From Rhodobacterales bacterium UBA3080 (GTDB lineage Bacteria > Pseudomonadota > Alphaproteobacteria > Rhodobacterales > Rhodobacteraceae), in assembly GCA_002366645.1 (NCBI GenBank), contig DFBM01000176.1:3047-15197 (forward strand): a stretch of DNA of 12,151 bases, written 5' to 3'. The position numbers were made by a program, and so were the translations under genes. Below the pieces are notes generated by a model. The model saw only the letters and a program-made list of their open reading frames with translations. It had not been told where the DNA came from and ran no database searches. This document shows positions 1-6,643 of the stretch, piece after piece. Position 1 is the stretch's first letter. The number at the start of each line of letters is the position of its first letter.

Positions 1-484
1 ATTTGATGTAAGCAATCCCAACGTCATCCGAATGCGCACGTTTTCGAAAGCTTACGGAATGGCTGGTGCGCGGGTTGGTTATGCGGTTGGCGAAGCCAGC
101 CTGATCAATTCGTTCAATAAGGTGCGCAATCATTTTGGCATGAACCGTGCATCGCAGGCTGGGGCTTTGGCCGCGCTGGAAGATCAAGCTTATCTGGCGC
201 GTACCGTTGCTGATGTGACCGCCGGCAAGGAACGTATCGGCGAGATCGTCCGGCGTTACGGTTTGAAGCCAATTGAATCGGCGACAAATTTTGTGACGAT
301 CGACTGCGGTCGCGACGGCGACTATGCTCGTTCACTAGTTGCCGCCTTGATCGAACAAAACATATTTGTACGAATGCCGTTTGTCGCACCGCAAGACCGC
401 TGTATCCGTGTTTCAGCGGGCCGACCGCAAGATATCGACCTCTTCGAACAAGCGTTGCCGCTGGCATTGGAGACTTTGAAATGA
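1..484 (+). CDS. HisC-like PLP-dependent aminotransferase, C-terminal part (5' end outside window)
   Basis: This is the C-terminal part of a fold-type I (class I/II) aminotransferase. The frame is open from base 2 at the left edge, and about 160 codons are present out of roughly 350-370 usual for the family. The visible part begins just before the PLP-lysine motif: RTFSKAYGMAGARVGY matches the HisC-type SKAYGLAGLRVGY signature, with Lys in SKAYG forming the Schiff base. Near the end, CIRVSAGRP resembles the segment with the conserved carboxylate-binding Arg. HisC relatives transfer the amino group between L-histidinol phosphate or aromatic/other amino acids and 2-oxoglutarate. Its stop overlaps the start of allantoinase puuE (ATGA at 481-484), so the two are probably translationally coupled. 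That context suggests a role beside ureide catabolism rather than histidine synthesis, but this is inference. The substrate cannot be assigned from this fragment. Confidence 0.85.
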   Translation, partial: FDVSNPNVIRMRTFSKAYGMAGARVGYAVGEASLINSFNKVRNHFGMNRASQAGALAALEDQAYLARTVADVTAGKERIGEIVRRYGLKPIESATNFVTIDCGRDGDYARSLVAALIEQNIFVRMPFVAPQDRCIRVSAGRPQDIDLFEQALPLALETLK

Positions 485-1374
485 CCAACTACCCACGCGA
501 CATGATTGGATATGGTGCAACCGCGCCGGAGGCCAACTGGCCGAACGGCGCCCGGTTGGCGGTGCAGTTCGTTATCAATTATGAGGAGGGTGGCGAGAAT
601 AATATTTTGCACGGCGATGCTGCGTCCGAAGCTTTCCTATCCGAAATCGTGGGTGCCGCCGCATGGCCCGGACAGCGCCACATGAATATGGAATCGATAT
701 ATGAATACGGATCGCGTGCTGGCTTCTGGCGTTTGCACCGAATGTTCACTGGCCGCAATATTCCGGTGACAGTATTTGGCGTGGCCATGGCGCTCGCCCG
801 TAACCCTGATGCCGTCGAGGCGATGAATTCAGCTGGTTGGGAGATCGCCAGTCACGGGTATAAATGGATTGATTACAAGGATGTACCAGAAGAAGTTGAA
901 CGTGAACATATCGCCGAAGCCATACGGATACACACCGAGGTTACAGGCGAAAAGCCTAAAGGCATGTATCAGGGCCGCTCTTCTGAAAACACGCACAATC
1001 TGACGATGGAAGCCGGTTTTGAGTATTCTGCAGATACTTATGCCGATGACATTCCCTACTATGTCGACGGCCCCGACGGCCCATTCCTGATGGTGCCCTA
1101 TACGCTCGACGCCAACGATATGCGCTTTGCCTCGCCACAGGGATTTAACTCGGGCGACCAGTTCTTTAGCTACCTCAAAGACAGCTTCGACACACTTTAC
1201 GCCGAGGGCGGGCGGATGATGTCCATTGGCTTGCATTGCCGTCTGGTCGGACGACCGGGTCGCGCAGCGTCGCTGGCGCGGTTCCTTGAGTATGTTCAAG
1301 GGCACAAGGATGTGTGGCTGACGACTCGCGGCGAGATTGCAGACCATTGGCGCGCTGAAAACCCGCCGGTTTAG
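481..1374 (+). CDS. puuE: Allantoinase PuuE (polysaccharide-deacetylase-like, metal-independent)
   Basis: A 297-residue cytoplasmic enzyme expected to hydrolyse allantoin to allantoate in purine/ureide degradation. The sequence matches the PuuE branch of the polysaccharide deacetylase (CE4, NodB-fold) superfamily along its full length: PRDMIGYG near residue 6, NYEEGGE at 33-39, MESIYEYGSRAG around 70-81, SHGYKWIDY at 124-132, a YTLDANDMRF segment near 207-216 and IGLHCRLVGRP near 249-259. PuuE enzymes differ from true deacetylases by having lost the metal-binding Asp-His-His centre; the NYEEGGE segment replaces the usual Asp-Asp motif. Family members are about 300-310 residues, so this copy is complete. 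The ATG lies in the stop codon of the aminotransferase gene upstream (ATGA), which fixes the start. Ureidoglycine aminohydrolase follows after a 109-base gap and ureidoglycolate lyase after that, a coherent pathway block. Confidence 0.95.
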   Translation: MTNYPRDMIGYGATAPEANWPNGARLAVQFVINYEEGGENNILHGDAASEAFLSEIVGAAAWPGQRHMNMESIYEYGSRAGFWRLHRMFTGRNIPVTVFGVAMALARNPDAVEAMNSAGWEIASHGYKWIDYKDVPEEVEREHIAEAIRIHTEVTGEKPKGMYQGRSSENTHNLTMEAGFEYSADTYADDIPYYVDGPDGPFLMVPYTLDANDMRFASPQGFNSGDQFFSYLKDSFDTLYAEGGRMMSIGLHCRLVGRPGRAASLARFLEYVQGHKDVWLTTRGEIADHWRAENPPV

Positions 1375-1483
1375 GGCTGGATATTCATAGGCCTCGATAA
1401 ACTGTTTCAATGCAAACAATGCGAGTTTTCGACCCGATATCGTTGTAGAGTTTTGGAAATTCAAATTATTACGGTGGTTTCTT
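1375..1483 (+). other. Intergenic gap between puuE and the ureidoglycine aminohydrolase gene
   Basis: These 109 bases contain no recognisable small gene, terminator or RNA. The sequence becomes AT-rich toward the downstream GTG start, which could hold a weak promoter, but I found no convincing pair of hexamers. It is the only sizeable gap within an otherwise overlapping gene string. Confidence 0.4.
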
Positions 1484-2308
1484 GTGACCAAAGACGCATA
1501 TTTCTTTCCAAAGGGTGGTCTGCCATCTCAGACTCAATTGATGACTGGTCGGGCGACATTTACGGATGCCTATGCGGTGATTCCAAAAGCTGTGATGACT
1601 GATATCGTCACCAGTAATTTGCCCTTCTGGGAGAAGACACGCGCATGGATTATCGCGCGACCCTTGTCCGGATTTTCCGAAACCTTCGCACAATATATCG
1701 TCGAAATTTCACCCGAAGGCGGAAGCACAAATCCGGAGCCCGACCAGAAAGCTGAAGCAGTTTTATTTGTTGTTTCCGGCACGATTGATTTGACGATTGA
1801 CGGCGTGCAACACCGACTGGAGGAGGGCGGCTACGCCTTTATCCCGCCACGTGCAAAATGGAGTCTACGAAACACCTCCGACACCACTGCAACTTTCCAC
1901 TGGATAAGAAAATCCTATGAGGCGGTCGACGGGATTGACTTGCCCGAGGCATTCGTGACCAGTGATAAGGATGTAGCACCAACGCCGATGCCGGATACCA
2001 ATGAAGCTTGGTCGACAACGCGCTTTGTTGATTCAAACGACATGCGTCACGACATGCACGTAAATATTGTCACTTTCAAACCGGGTGGTGTCATTCCGTT
2101 TCTGGAAACACACGTGATGGAACACGGGCTTTATGTTCTGGAAGGTAAGGCCGTTTACAACTTGAATAACGACTGGGTGGAGGTCGAAGCTGGCGATTTC
2201 ATGTGGCTTCGCGCATTCTGCCCGCAGGCTTGTTATGCTGGTGGTCCGGGGAATTTCCGGTATTTGCTTTATAAAGACGTGAACCGTCATCCGAAGTTGA
2301 AACTTTGA
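1484..2308 (+). CDS. allE: (S)-ureidoglycine aminohydrolase (bicupin, UGHY/AllE type)
   Basis: A 274-residue bicupin that releases ammonia from (S)-ureidoglycine to give (S)-ureidoglycolate, the step after allantoate hydrolysis. The N-terminal cupin spans about residues 50-140 (IARPLSGFSETFAQYIVE near 57-74, LFVVSGT near 94-100). The C-terminal cupin spans about 185-265 and carries the expected manganese ligand pattern E-x-H-x3-H as E208, H210 and H214, with Q248 following 34 residues later, the spacing recalled for plant UGAH. The GTG start at 1484 is chosen because the product then begins MTKDAYFFPKGG, matching the family N-terminus; a weak GGTGG lies upstream at 1473-1477. It is preceded by 109 non-coding bases that may hold a promoter, though I saw no convincing -35/-10 pair. 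Its stop overlaps the next start by one base (TGATG), implying coupling with the lyase. Confidence 0.93.
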   Translation: MTKDAYFFPKGGLPSQTQLMTGRATFTDAYAVIPKAVMTDIVTSNLPFWEKTRAWIIARPLSGFSETFAQYIVEISPEGGSTNPEPDQKAEAVLFVVSGTIDLTIDGVQHRLEEGGYAFIPPRAKWSLRNTSDTTATFHWIRKSYEAVDGIDLPEAFVTSDKDVAPTPMPDTNEAWSTTRFVDSNDMRHDMHVNIVTFKPGGVIPFLETHVMEHGLYVLEGKAVYNLNNDWVEVEAGDFMWLRAFCPQACYAGGPGNFRYLLYKDVNRHPKLKL

Positions 2309-2775
2309 TGGGTATCCGCGTCGAACCATTGACCGCCGAGACCTTTGCGCCGTTTGGAAAGGTTATTGAGGCAGACCCGTCAACGGCAGTCGAGATCAAC
2401 TGCGGTTATACCACCCGATTTCATGCGTTGGCGCAGGCCGAAGTTGGCGACGGAGAAGCGATTCTTTCGATTTTTCGTGGTCGCCCGCGTGAGCGAAGTG
2501 TTGCGATGCTGGAACGGCATCCGCTCGGTTCGCAGGCGTTTGTTCCGCTCGGCGGACAGCCGTGGCTGGCTGTTGTAGCCGAAACTCCGACGCAGGCTGA
2601 TTGTCGCGCATTCCTTTGTGCCGGAAATCAGGGGCTGCAATACGGAACCAACGTCTGGCACCATCCGTTGCTGGTGTTAGGAGACGCACAGGATTTCCTG
2701 ATTGTTGACCGCGCTGGCGAAGGAAACAATCTGGAAGAAGTGTTTTTCGAATCCGCTATGTCGATAGACACCTAG
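2308..2775 (+). CDS. allA: Ureidoglycolate lyase
   Basis: A 155-residue cupin-like enzyme (AllA family, EC 4.3.2.3) that splits (S)-ureidoglycolate into glyoxylate and urea, ending the ureide pathway. Recognisable family segments are PLTAETFAPFGKVIE near 8-21, ERHPLGSQAFVPL at 69-81, the conserved YGTNVWHHPLL at 112-122 and DFLIVDR near 129-135. The length agrees with the roughly 160 residues of characterised AllA. The ATG at 2308 is preferred over the adjacent in-frame TTG at 2305, because ATG is the stronger codon and sits in the TGATG overlap with the preceding aminohydrolase. Its stop codon interlocks with that of the convergent aminotransferase in the tetranucleotide CTAG. The glyoxylate produced is a plausible substrate for that neighbour. 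Urease genes for the urea are not in the window. Confidence 0.94.
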   Translation: MGIRVEPLTAETFAPFGKVIEADPSTAVEINCGYTTRFHALAQAEVGDGEAILSIFRGRPRERSVAMLERHPLGSQAFVPLGGQPWLAVVAETPTQADCRAFLCAGNQGLQYGTNVWHHPLLVLGDAQDFLIVDRAGEGNNLEEVFFESAMSIDT

Positions 2776-3959
2776 GCGGACAATACTCGCCCGGCCGCCT
2801 CTATCGCACCGCTACCATGTGGAATTTGCAGCGCCTTTAAGCCTGCATCGATGGTCGACAGCGCACCGAGCAGCATTACCGGATTCATGTGCCCCATGTG
2901 TCCGATCCGGAATATTTGATGTGGTTCGTAGTCGCCAAACCCAATACCGACACCTAGCACCAGTCCGCCCTGATCTTTGCACCATTCTTGTAGTGGCAAC
3001 AGATCAACGCTATCGGACACTACGGTTGTGACAGCGGTTGAGCGATGCTCCGGATCACTAACATTGCACCGGATTGCGCCCTTTTGGGCCCAAGTATCGA
3101 TTGCTGCCCAGACCGCTTGGGCTTGTTTTGTGTGCCGGGCTAAGACATTTTCGATGCCTTCTTCGGCTACAATCATCCGCAAAGCTTCGTCCAAGCCGAA
3201 AAGATGGTGGGTCGGCGGCGTGCCCGCGAAACGCATGTAAAAACGATCCGGGTCGGTTCGTGGCATCCAGTCCCAGTAGGGAGAAGTTTTCGGTGTACGA
3301 GCCGACACTTCTGCAGCTTTTGAATTGTGAAAAGTGAAGGCCATTCCCGGCGGGGTCATCAATCCCTTTTGGCAACCCGCTACCATCACATCAACGCCCC
3401 ATTCGTCCATCTCGAAGGGTTCGCAGCCAAGGCTAGCAATGCAATCCACCATGAGTAGTGCGGTGTGACCGGTTTCGTCCATTGCCTGTCGTAGACCCGC
3501 GATATCATTGGAGACCGACGAAGATGTGTCAGTATGTGTTGCCAATACTGCTTTAATCTCGTTTGCGGTGTCCAAGGCCAAAACCTCGGCAACCTTTTGT
3601 GAGTTGAAGCGGGCGGCGGTGCCAAAATCTAGAATCTCGGCCTCTATTCCCATCGCGCTTGCGGTGTCGGCCCAACCATTTCCAAAAGTACCCGTGGCGA
3701 GGCAAAGTACCTTTTCACCGGGCGCAACCACGTTATGCAGCGCCGCTTCCCAAACACCATGACCGTTACTGATGTAGATCGTTGGATCACCGGTGGTCCG
3801 CGCGACTTTACGCAAGTTTTGTAGAATGCCATCGACAGTGTCTATCAGGTCGCCTTCGTAAATATTTGGTGCAGGTTTGTGCATCGCATTTAGAACCCGG
3901 TCCGGAATTACTGATGGGCCAGGTGTCATGAATAGGTCGCGACCGAAACTATGTGTCAT
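2772..3959 (-). CDS. Class V aminotransferase, alanine/serine-glyoxylate (PucG/AGT) type
   Basis: A 395-residue PLP-dependent aminotransferase of the alanine-glyoxylate / serine-glyoxylate group. The start at 3957-3959 gives MTHSFGRDLFMTPGPSVIPD, where the FMTPGPS motif is the typical N-terminus; an AAGGA Shine-Dalgarno lies 8 bases upstream (3968-3972). Other marks are SNGHGVWEAAL near 64-73, D172 of VDCIASLG (pyridine-nitrogen Asp) and K198 of GCQKGLMTPPG (Schiff-base Lys). The C-terminal domain has FRIGHMGHMNP, the usual FRIGHxG motif with the carboxylate-binding Arg. The likely reaction is glyoxylate plus an amino donor to glycine, which fits the ureide cluster producing glyoxylate. An alternative is PucG-type (S)-ureidoglycine-glyoxylate aminotransferase, which would compete with the aminohydrolase next door. 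The sequence alone does not decide, so no symbol is given. It is convergent with allA and divergent from the ABC exporter. Confidence 0.88.
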   Translation of the reverse strand: MTHSFGRDLFMTPGPSVIPDRVLNAMHKPAPNIYEGDLIDTVDGILQNLRKVARTTGDPTIYISNGHGVWEAALHNVVAPGEKVLCLATGTFGNGWADTASAMGIEAEILDFGTAARFNSQKVAEVLALDTANEIKAVLATHTDTSSSVSNDIAGLRQAMDETGHTALLMVDCIASLGCEPFEMDEWGVDVMVAGCQKGLMTPPGMAFTFHNSKAAEVSARTPKTSPYWDWMPRTDPDRFYMRFAGTPPTHHLFGLDEALRMIVAEEGIENVLARHTKQAQAVWAAIDTWAQKGAIRCNVSDPEHRSTAVTTVVSDSVDLLPLQEWCKDQGGLVLGVGIGFGDYEPHQIFRIGHMGHMNPVMLLGALSTIDAGLKALQIPHGSGAIEAAGRVLSA

Positions 3960-3967
3960 TGGAATTA

Positions 3968-3972
3968 TCCTT
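3968..3972 (-). promoter_or_regulatory. Shine-Dalgarno deciding the aminotransferase start
   Basis: Read on the minus strand, AAGGA stands 8 bases before the ATG at 3957-3959. This supports that start over an upstream in-frame ATG at 4056-4058, whose extra 33 residues (a hydrophobic stretch with no family counterpart) would be read through the apparent leader and its inverted repeat. Confidence 0.7.
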
Positions 3973-3978
3973 GAAGTG

Positions 3979-4023
3979 TTTGCCAGAAGAATACCGGTAG
4001 TTTTTGGAATGGAAACTGGCAAA
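3979..4023. repeat. Inverted repeat TTTGCCAG-N29-CTGGCAAA in the divergent region
   Basis: Two perfect 8-base arms (3979-3986 and 4016-4023) are separated by 29 bases. One arm ends 6 bases upstream of the aminotransferase Shine-Dalgarno. The spacer also holds a perfect 8-base palindrome, TACCGGTA (3992-3999). The repeat could be a two-site operator for a regulator acting on either divergent gene, or a leader hairpin in the aminotransferase transcript. The arms are visible in the sequence; the role is inference. Confidence 0.45.
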
Positions 4024-4052
4024 ACGCAGAAAATACTAATAATATCACTTTT

Positions 4053-4063
4053 CCCCATTGGGG
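4053..4063. repeat. Palindrome CCCCATTGGGG upstream of the ABC exporter gene
   Basis: An 11-base palindrome with a single central T (arms CCCCA/TGGGG) lies 63 bases before the ABC exporter start and 93 bases from the aminotransferase start. No T-run follows it on either strand within a few bases, so it is not an obvious terminator. A regulator site is possible, but a chance match cannot be excluded. Confidence 0.3.
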
Positions 4064-4126
4064 TGAGATGCCGTGGACACTAAATAGCGTTCTGAGCAGC
4101 TTATCCTACAAACCGGAGAACCCAAG

Positions 4127-5872
4127 ATGCAGACTGGTCCGAAGATTGCCGAAGTCGGGTATCGTCGATTGTGGCGCGACTGGCTTTCACAGTTTCGCGG
4201 CCTGATTTTTCTAAGCTTGGGTTTGATGGTTATCACCGCGTTGGCGTCCGCCGGATATTCCAAAATCATCCAGCTAATTTTAGCAGCATACGAAAATTCC
4301 GATACATCGGTCATATATTGGGGGCCAATCGGGATTATGCTGATCGCTGTTGTAAAAGGTTTCAGCGTTTTTTTTCAGAATTTCGCCAGCCACTCGGCCT
4401 TGTTCAAATTCGAAGCCGGGCTGCAAAAGCAAATGTACGAACATCTGATCCACGCCGATCTTAATCGGTTGCAAGGGGAGACGCCGGCTGCGCTGGCGGC
4501 GCGGTTTTCGTCTGATGTGGCCGTGCTTCGATCTGCGGTGCAATCGATGCTTGCCGGGGTTTCCGCGGTTCTTATTATCGTTGCAACGCTTGGTGTGATG
4601 CTGACAATTGACTGGCAGATCACAATCCTGCTGGTGGTAATTTTTTCACTCGCCGCACTACCGGTTAGCACGATTGGCGGGAAGGTACGGAAAATTTCGA
4701 AAAGTACGCAAGCAGAACTGTCGACGATGAACACCGAAATCGTCGAAGGCCTGTCCAGTATCCGGATGGCAAGAACATATCAGTTGGAAGATCACTTGAA
4801 CAAGGCTGCCTCCGGGATTTTCAGTCGAATCGAGACGCTAAGAATCAAGGATATGAAGTGGAAGGGACGTTTGTCTCCGATTATGGAGATCGTCAGCGGT
4901 TCGGGTGTCGCGGTGTTACTGATTGTCGTGTCCTGGCGGATTGCGTTGGGCACAACATCCGTTGCTGACTTTATGGGACTGCTTACAGGTGTTGGCGTCC
5001 TGTCTACACCGGCGCGTCGCGTTGGTGGCACTTTCACGGATGTGATGCAAGGGCGGGTGCCACTGGAACGCGTTTTCCGTATTCTGGATGCCAAGAACGA
5101 AATAGTAGACAAGCCCGGGGCGGTCGATCTGACGGATGCGATTGGGAACGTACGGTTCGAAAACGTCGGGTTTGCGTATCCCAACGGCTTCGAGGCGTTG
5201 ACGGATGTTTCCATCGACGTTCCCGCAGGCACCAAGGTTGCTTTGGTCGGCCCGTCCGGTGCAGGCAAATCCACAATTTTTAATCTGATCCCGCGTTTGT
5301 TCGATGCCACAAGCGGTCGAGTGCTGGTCGACGGGATTGATATCCGTGATATCTCTGTGAAGTCCTTGCGTGACCAGATTGCGGTGGTAAGTCAGGATTC
5401 CGTCTTGCTTTCGGGCACAGTGCGGGAAAATATTGCGTTTGGGCGTATGGATGCGACGGATATCGAGATCGAGAATGCGGCTAAAGCTGCTGCCTCTGAC
5501 ACGTTCATTAACAATTTACCAATGGGTTATGACACTGTAGTGACCTCGTCCGGCAGCCATTTTTCCGGTGGTGAAAAACAACGGCTATCCATTGCCCGTG
5601 CTATACTGCGGAACGCGAAAATCTTGCTTCTAGACGAACCGACATCGGCACTCGATGCGGAATCCGAGGCGGCTATCAAATCGGCGCTCGACGAGTTGGC
5701 GAAGGGGCGCACGACGTTTGTGATTGCGCACCGGCTGTCGACAATTCTGGATGCGGATCTGATAATTGTAATGAACGAGGGGCGTGTTGTTGAAACCGGA
5801 ACCCATGAGGAACTGTTGACGAATACCGGCCTTTACGCCGAGCTGTACCGTCTTCAGTTCGCGAATGTTTAG
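4127..5872 (+). CDS. ABC exporter half-transporter, MsbA-like (fused permease and ATPase)
   Basis: A 581-residue inner-membrane protein with an N-terminal six-helix exporter domain (about residues 25-300; hydrophobic segments near 27-45, 62-84, 141-160, 163-182 and 255-295) fused to a C-terminal nucleotide-binding domain. The ATPase has Walker A GPSGAGKST at 375-383, Q-loop Gln423, an ABC signature FSGGE at 479-483, Walker B ILLLDEP with catalytic Glu504, D-loop SALD and switch His535. The 581-residue length is normal for MsbA and related homodimeric exporters. The signature varies from the usual LSGGQ, but FSGGE keeps the essential SGG. The substrate is not determinable; lipid or lipid-linked glycan export is the family's common role, and the convergent glycosyltransferase is compatible with that without proving it. 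The ATG follows GGAG about 9 bases upstream. The stop interlocks with that of the glycosyltransferase (TTAG). Confidence 0.92.
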   Translation: MQTGPKIAEVGYRRLWRDWLSQFRGLIFLSLGLMVITALASAGYSKIIQLILAAYENSDTSVIYWGPIGIMLIAVVKGFSVFFQNFASHSALFKFEAGLQKQMYEHLIHADLNRLQGETPAALAARFSSDVAVLRSAVQSMLAGVSAVLIIVATLGVMLTIDWQITILLVVIFSLAALPVSTIGGKVRKISKSTQAELSTMNTEIVEGLSSIRMARTYQLEDHLNKAASGIFSRIETLRIKDMKWKGRLSPIMEIVSGSGVAVLLIVVSWRIALGTTSVADFMGLLTGVGVLSTPARRVGGTFTDVMQGRVPLERVFRILDAKNEIVDKPGAVDLTDAIGNVRFENVGFAYPNGFEALTDVSIDVPAGTKVALVGPSGAGKSTIFNLIPRLFDATSGRVLVDGIDIRDISVKSLRDQIAVVSQDSVLLSGTVRENIAFGRMDATDIEIENAAKAAASDTFINNLPMGYDTVVTSSGSHFSGGEKQRLSIARAILRNAKILLLDEPTSALDAESEAAIKSALDELAKGRTTFVIAHRLSTILDADLIIVMNEGRVVETGTHEELLTNTGLYAELYRLQFANV

Positions 5873-6549
5873 AAGTAGTACTTTTTCGCCAATTTCTCGG
5901 GATCGGCACCGGCAAAATATTGCAGCAGGATAGAAAAATTCCGAAAGGAGCGTTTGAGCCAGCCGTTCTTACGGTACTTTTCCGCGCTTGTTTCCACGAC
6001 AATCGGGATGCCCATAAGGTCGCCGCGTAGTTTTTTCGCCATCGCGACGTCCTCCATTATGGGTATCGGGTCATAGCCGCCGACACTGTTGTATAGCCGC
6101 TGGCTGATTAACAAGCCTTGATCTCCATACGGCAAGCCGAACAATCGGGATCGAAAATTGGCCCAGAAAGCCACGAGTTTTGCCGCTAGTCCCGGCTCGT
6201 CAAATCGCAGTTTGAAATAGCCAGCTTTTTCGGGGTCGTTCAAATGTTTGGAAACCCCGTCCGTCCAGCTTTTACCAAAAACGCTGTCCGCATGTAAAAA
6301 CAGTAACCATTCGCCTTTGGCAACGGTTGCGGCCATTGCCATTTGGTTCCCCCGGCCTTGCGGCGCAGAAACAAATTCGGCACCAACTTCGTCGGCGATT
6401 TGTTCGGTATCATCGGAGGAGCCGCCATCGGCGAAGATGACTTCAGTCAATAACCCGACTGTCAGGGCTTCGCTTAATGCACCAAGGCATGCGGGAAGGT
6501 TTCGTGCAGAATTCAAGGTCGGTATAATGACGGATATGGGCGCGGGCAT
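5869..6549 (-). CDS. Family 2 glycosyltransferase, TIGR04283 type
   Basis: A 226-residue GT-A fold glycosyltransferase. The N-terminus ISVIIPTLNSARNL is the standard GT2 opening. DGGSSDDT lies at 41-48 and the HADS motif at 86-89 is the DXD-like metal/nucleotide-sugar site. PYGDQG at 140-145 and MED at 165-167 match the TIGR04283 group (often labelled rSAM/selenodomain-associated transferase 2, or arsenosugar biosynthesis glycosyltransferase). No signal peptide is seen; the Trp/Phe-rich stretch after residue 120 may touch the membrane. In other genomes this family often sits with a TIGR04282 nucleotidyltransferase-like gene and a radical-SAM gene, but neither is here. It stands alone between the ABC exporter and ygfZ. 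The start at 6547-6549 gives the natural GT2 N-terminus with GAGAA a few bases upstream. Sugar donor and acceptor are unknown. Confidence 0.88.
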   Translation of the reverse strand: MPAPISVIIPTLNSARNLPACLGALSEALTVGLLTEVIFADGGSSDDTEQIADEVGAEFVSAPQGRGNQMAMAATVAKGEWLLFLHADSVFGKSWTDGVSKHLNDPEKAGYFKLRFDEPGLAAKLVAFWANFRSRLFGLPYGDQGLLISQRLYNSVGGYDPIPIMEDVAMAKKLRGDLMGIPIVVETSAEKYRKNGWLKRSFRNFSILLQYFAGADPEKLAKKYYF

Positions 6550-6590
6550 GTGGTTCTCGGGTTAATTCTACATGCGCGAATATAGCAGGG

Positions 6591-6619
6591 GTGAAATGCA
6601 GACGCGATGCCTATATATG
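6591..6619 (+). promoter_or_regulatory. Candidate sigma-70-type promoter for ygfZ
   Basis: GTGAAA (6591-6596) and TATATG (6614-6619) are separated by 17 bases; each has four of six consensus positions. Transcription would begin near 6626, leaving a short leader containing the ribosome binding site before the ATG at 6644. The match is only moderate, in a 94-base divergent gap that must hold promoters for both flanking genes. Confidence 0.35.
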
Positions 6620-6628
6620 ACCTACAAA

Positions 6629-6634
6629 GGGGAG
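6629..6634 (+). promoter_or_regulatory. Strong Shine-Dalgarno deciding the ygfZ start
   Basis: GGGGAG lies 9 bases before the ATG at 6644. It favours this start over in-frame ATGs at 6572, 6596 and 6617, whose extra residues have no family counterpart. Confidence 0.75.
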
Positions 6635-6643
6635 ATACCGAAT

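Larger units (their letters stand above)
3960..4126. promoter_or_regulatory. Divergent regulatory region between the aminotransferase and ABC exporter genes
   Basis: The longest gene-free stretch in the window (167 bases) must carry promoters for both divergent genes. It is AT-rich around 4026-4050, where TAATAT (4040-4045) is a possible plus-strand -10 without a good -35. It contains the inverted repeat at 3979-4023 and the palindrome at 4053-4063, and ends with the exporter's ribosome binding site. No regulator gene is adjacent. Confidence 0.5.

Noticed and set aside
1359..1372. Possible terminator hairpin at the end of puuE (AAACC-CGCC-GGTTT)
   Set aside because: Only a 5-bp, partly AT stem overlapping the stop codon, with no T-run after it.
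1443..1471. Possible promoter TTGTAG-N17-TTATTA before the ureidoglycine aminohydrolase gene
   Set aside because: The -10 match is poor and AT-rich sequence gives such matches easily; not strong enough to annotate.
829..1491. 220-codon minus-strand open frame over puuE
   Set aside because: It is fully antisense to a clear allantoinase gene, shows no recognisable domain and overlaps the next start; it is a shadow frame.
3960..4058. 33-residue N-terminal extension of the class V aminotransferase
   Set aside because: The internal ATG has an AAGGA at 8 bases and gives the family N-terminus; the extension has no counterpart in the family and covers the inverted repeat. It could superficially look like a signal peptide.
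6572..6643. Longer ygfZ reading with 24 extra residues
   Set aside because: The strong GGGGAG site is positioned for the ATG at 6644, and a candidate promoter lies inside the extension.
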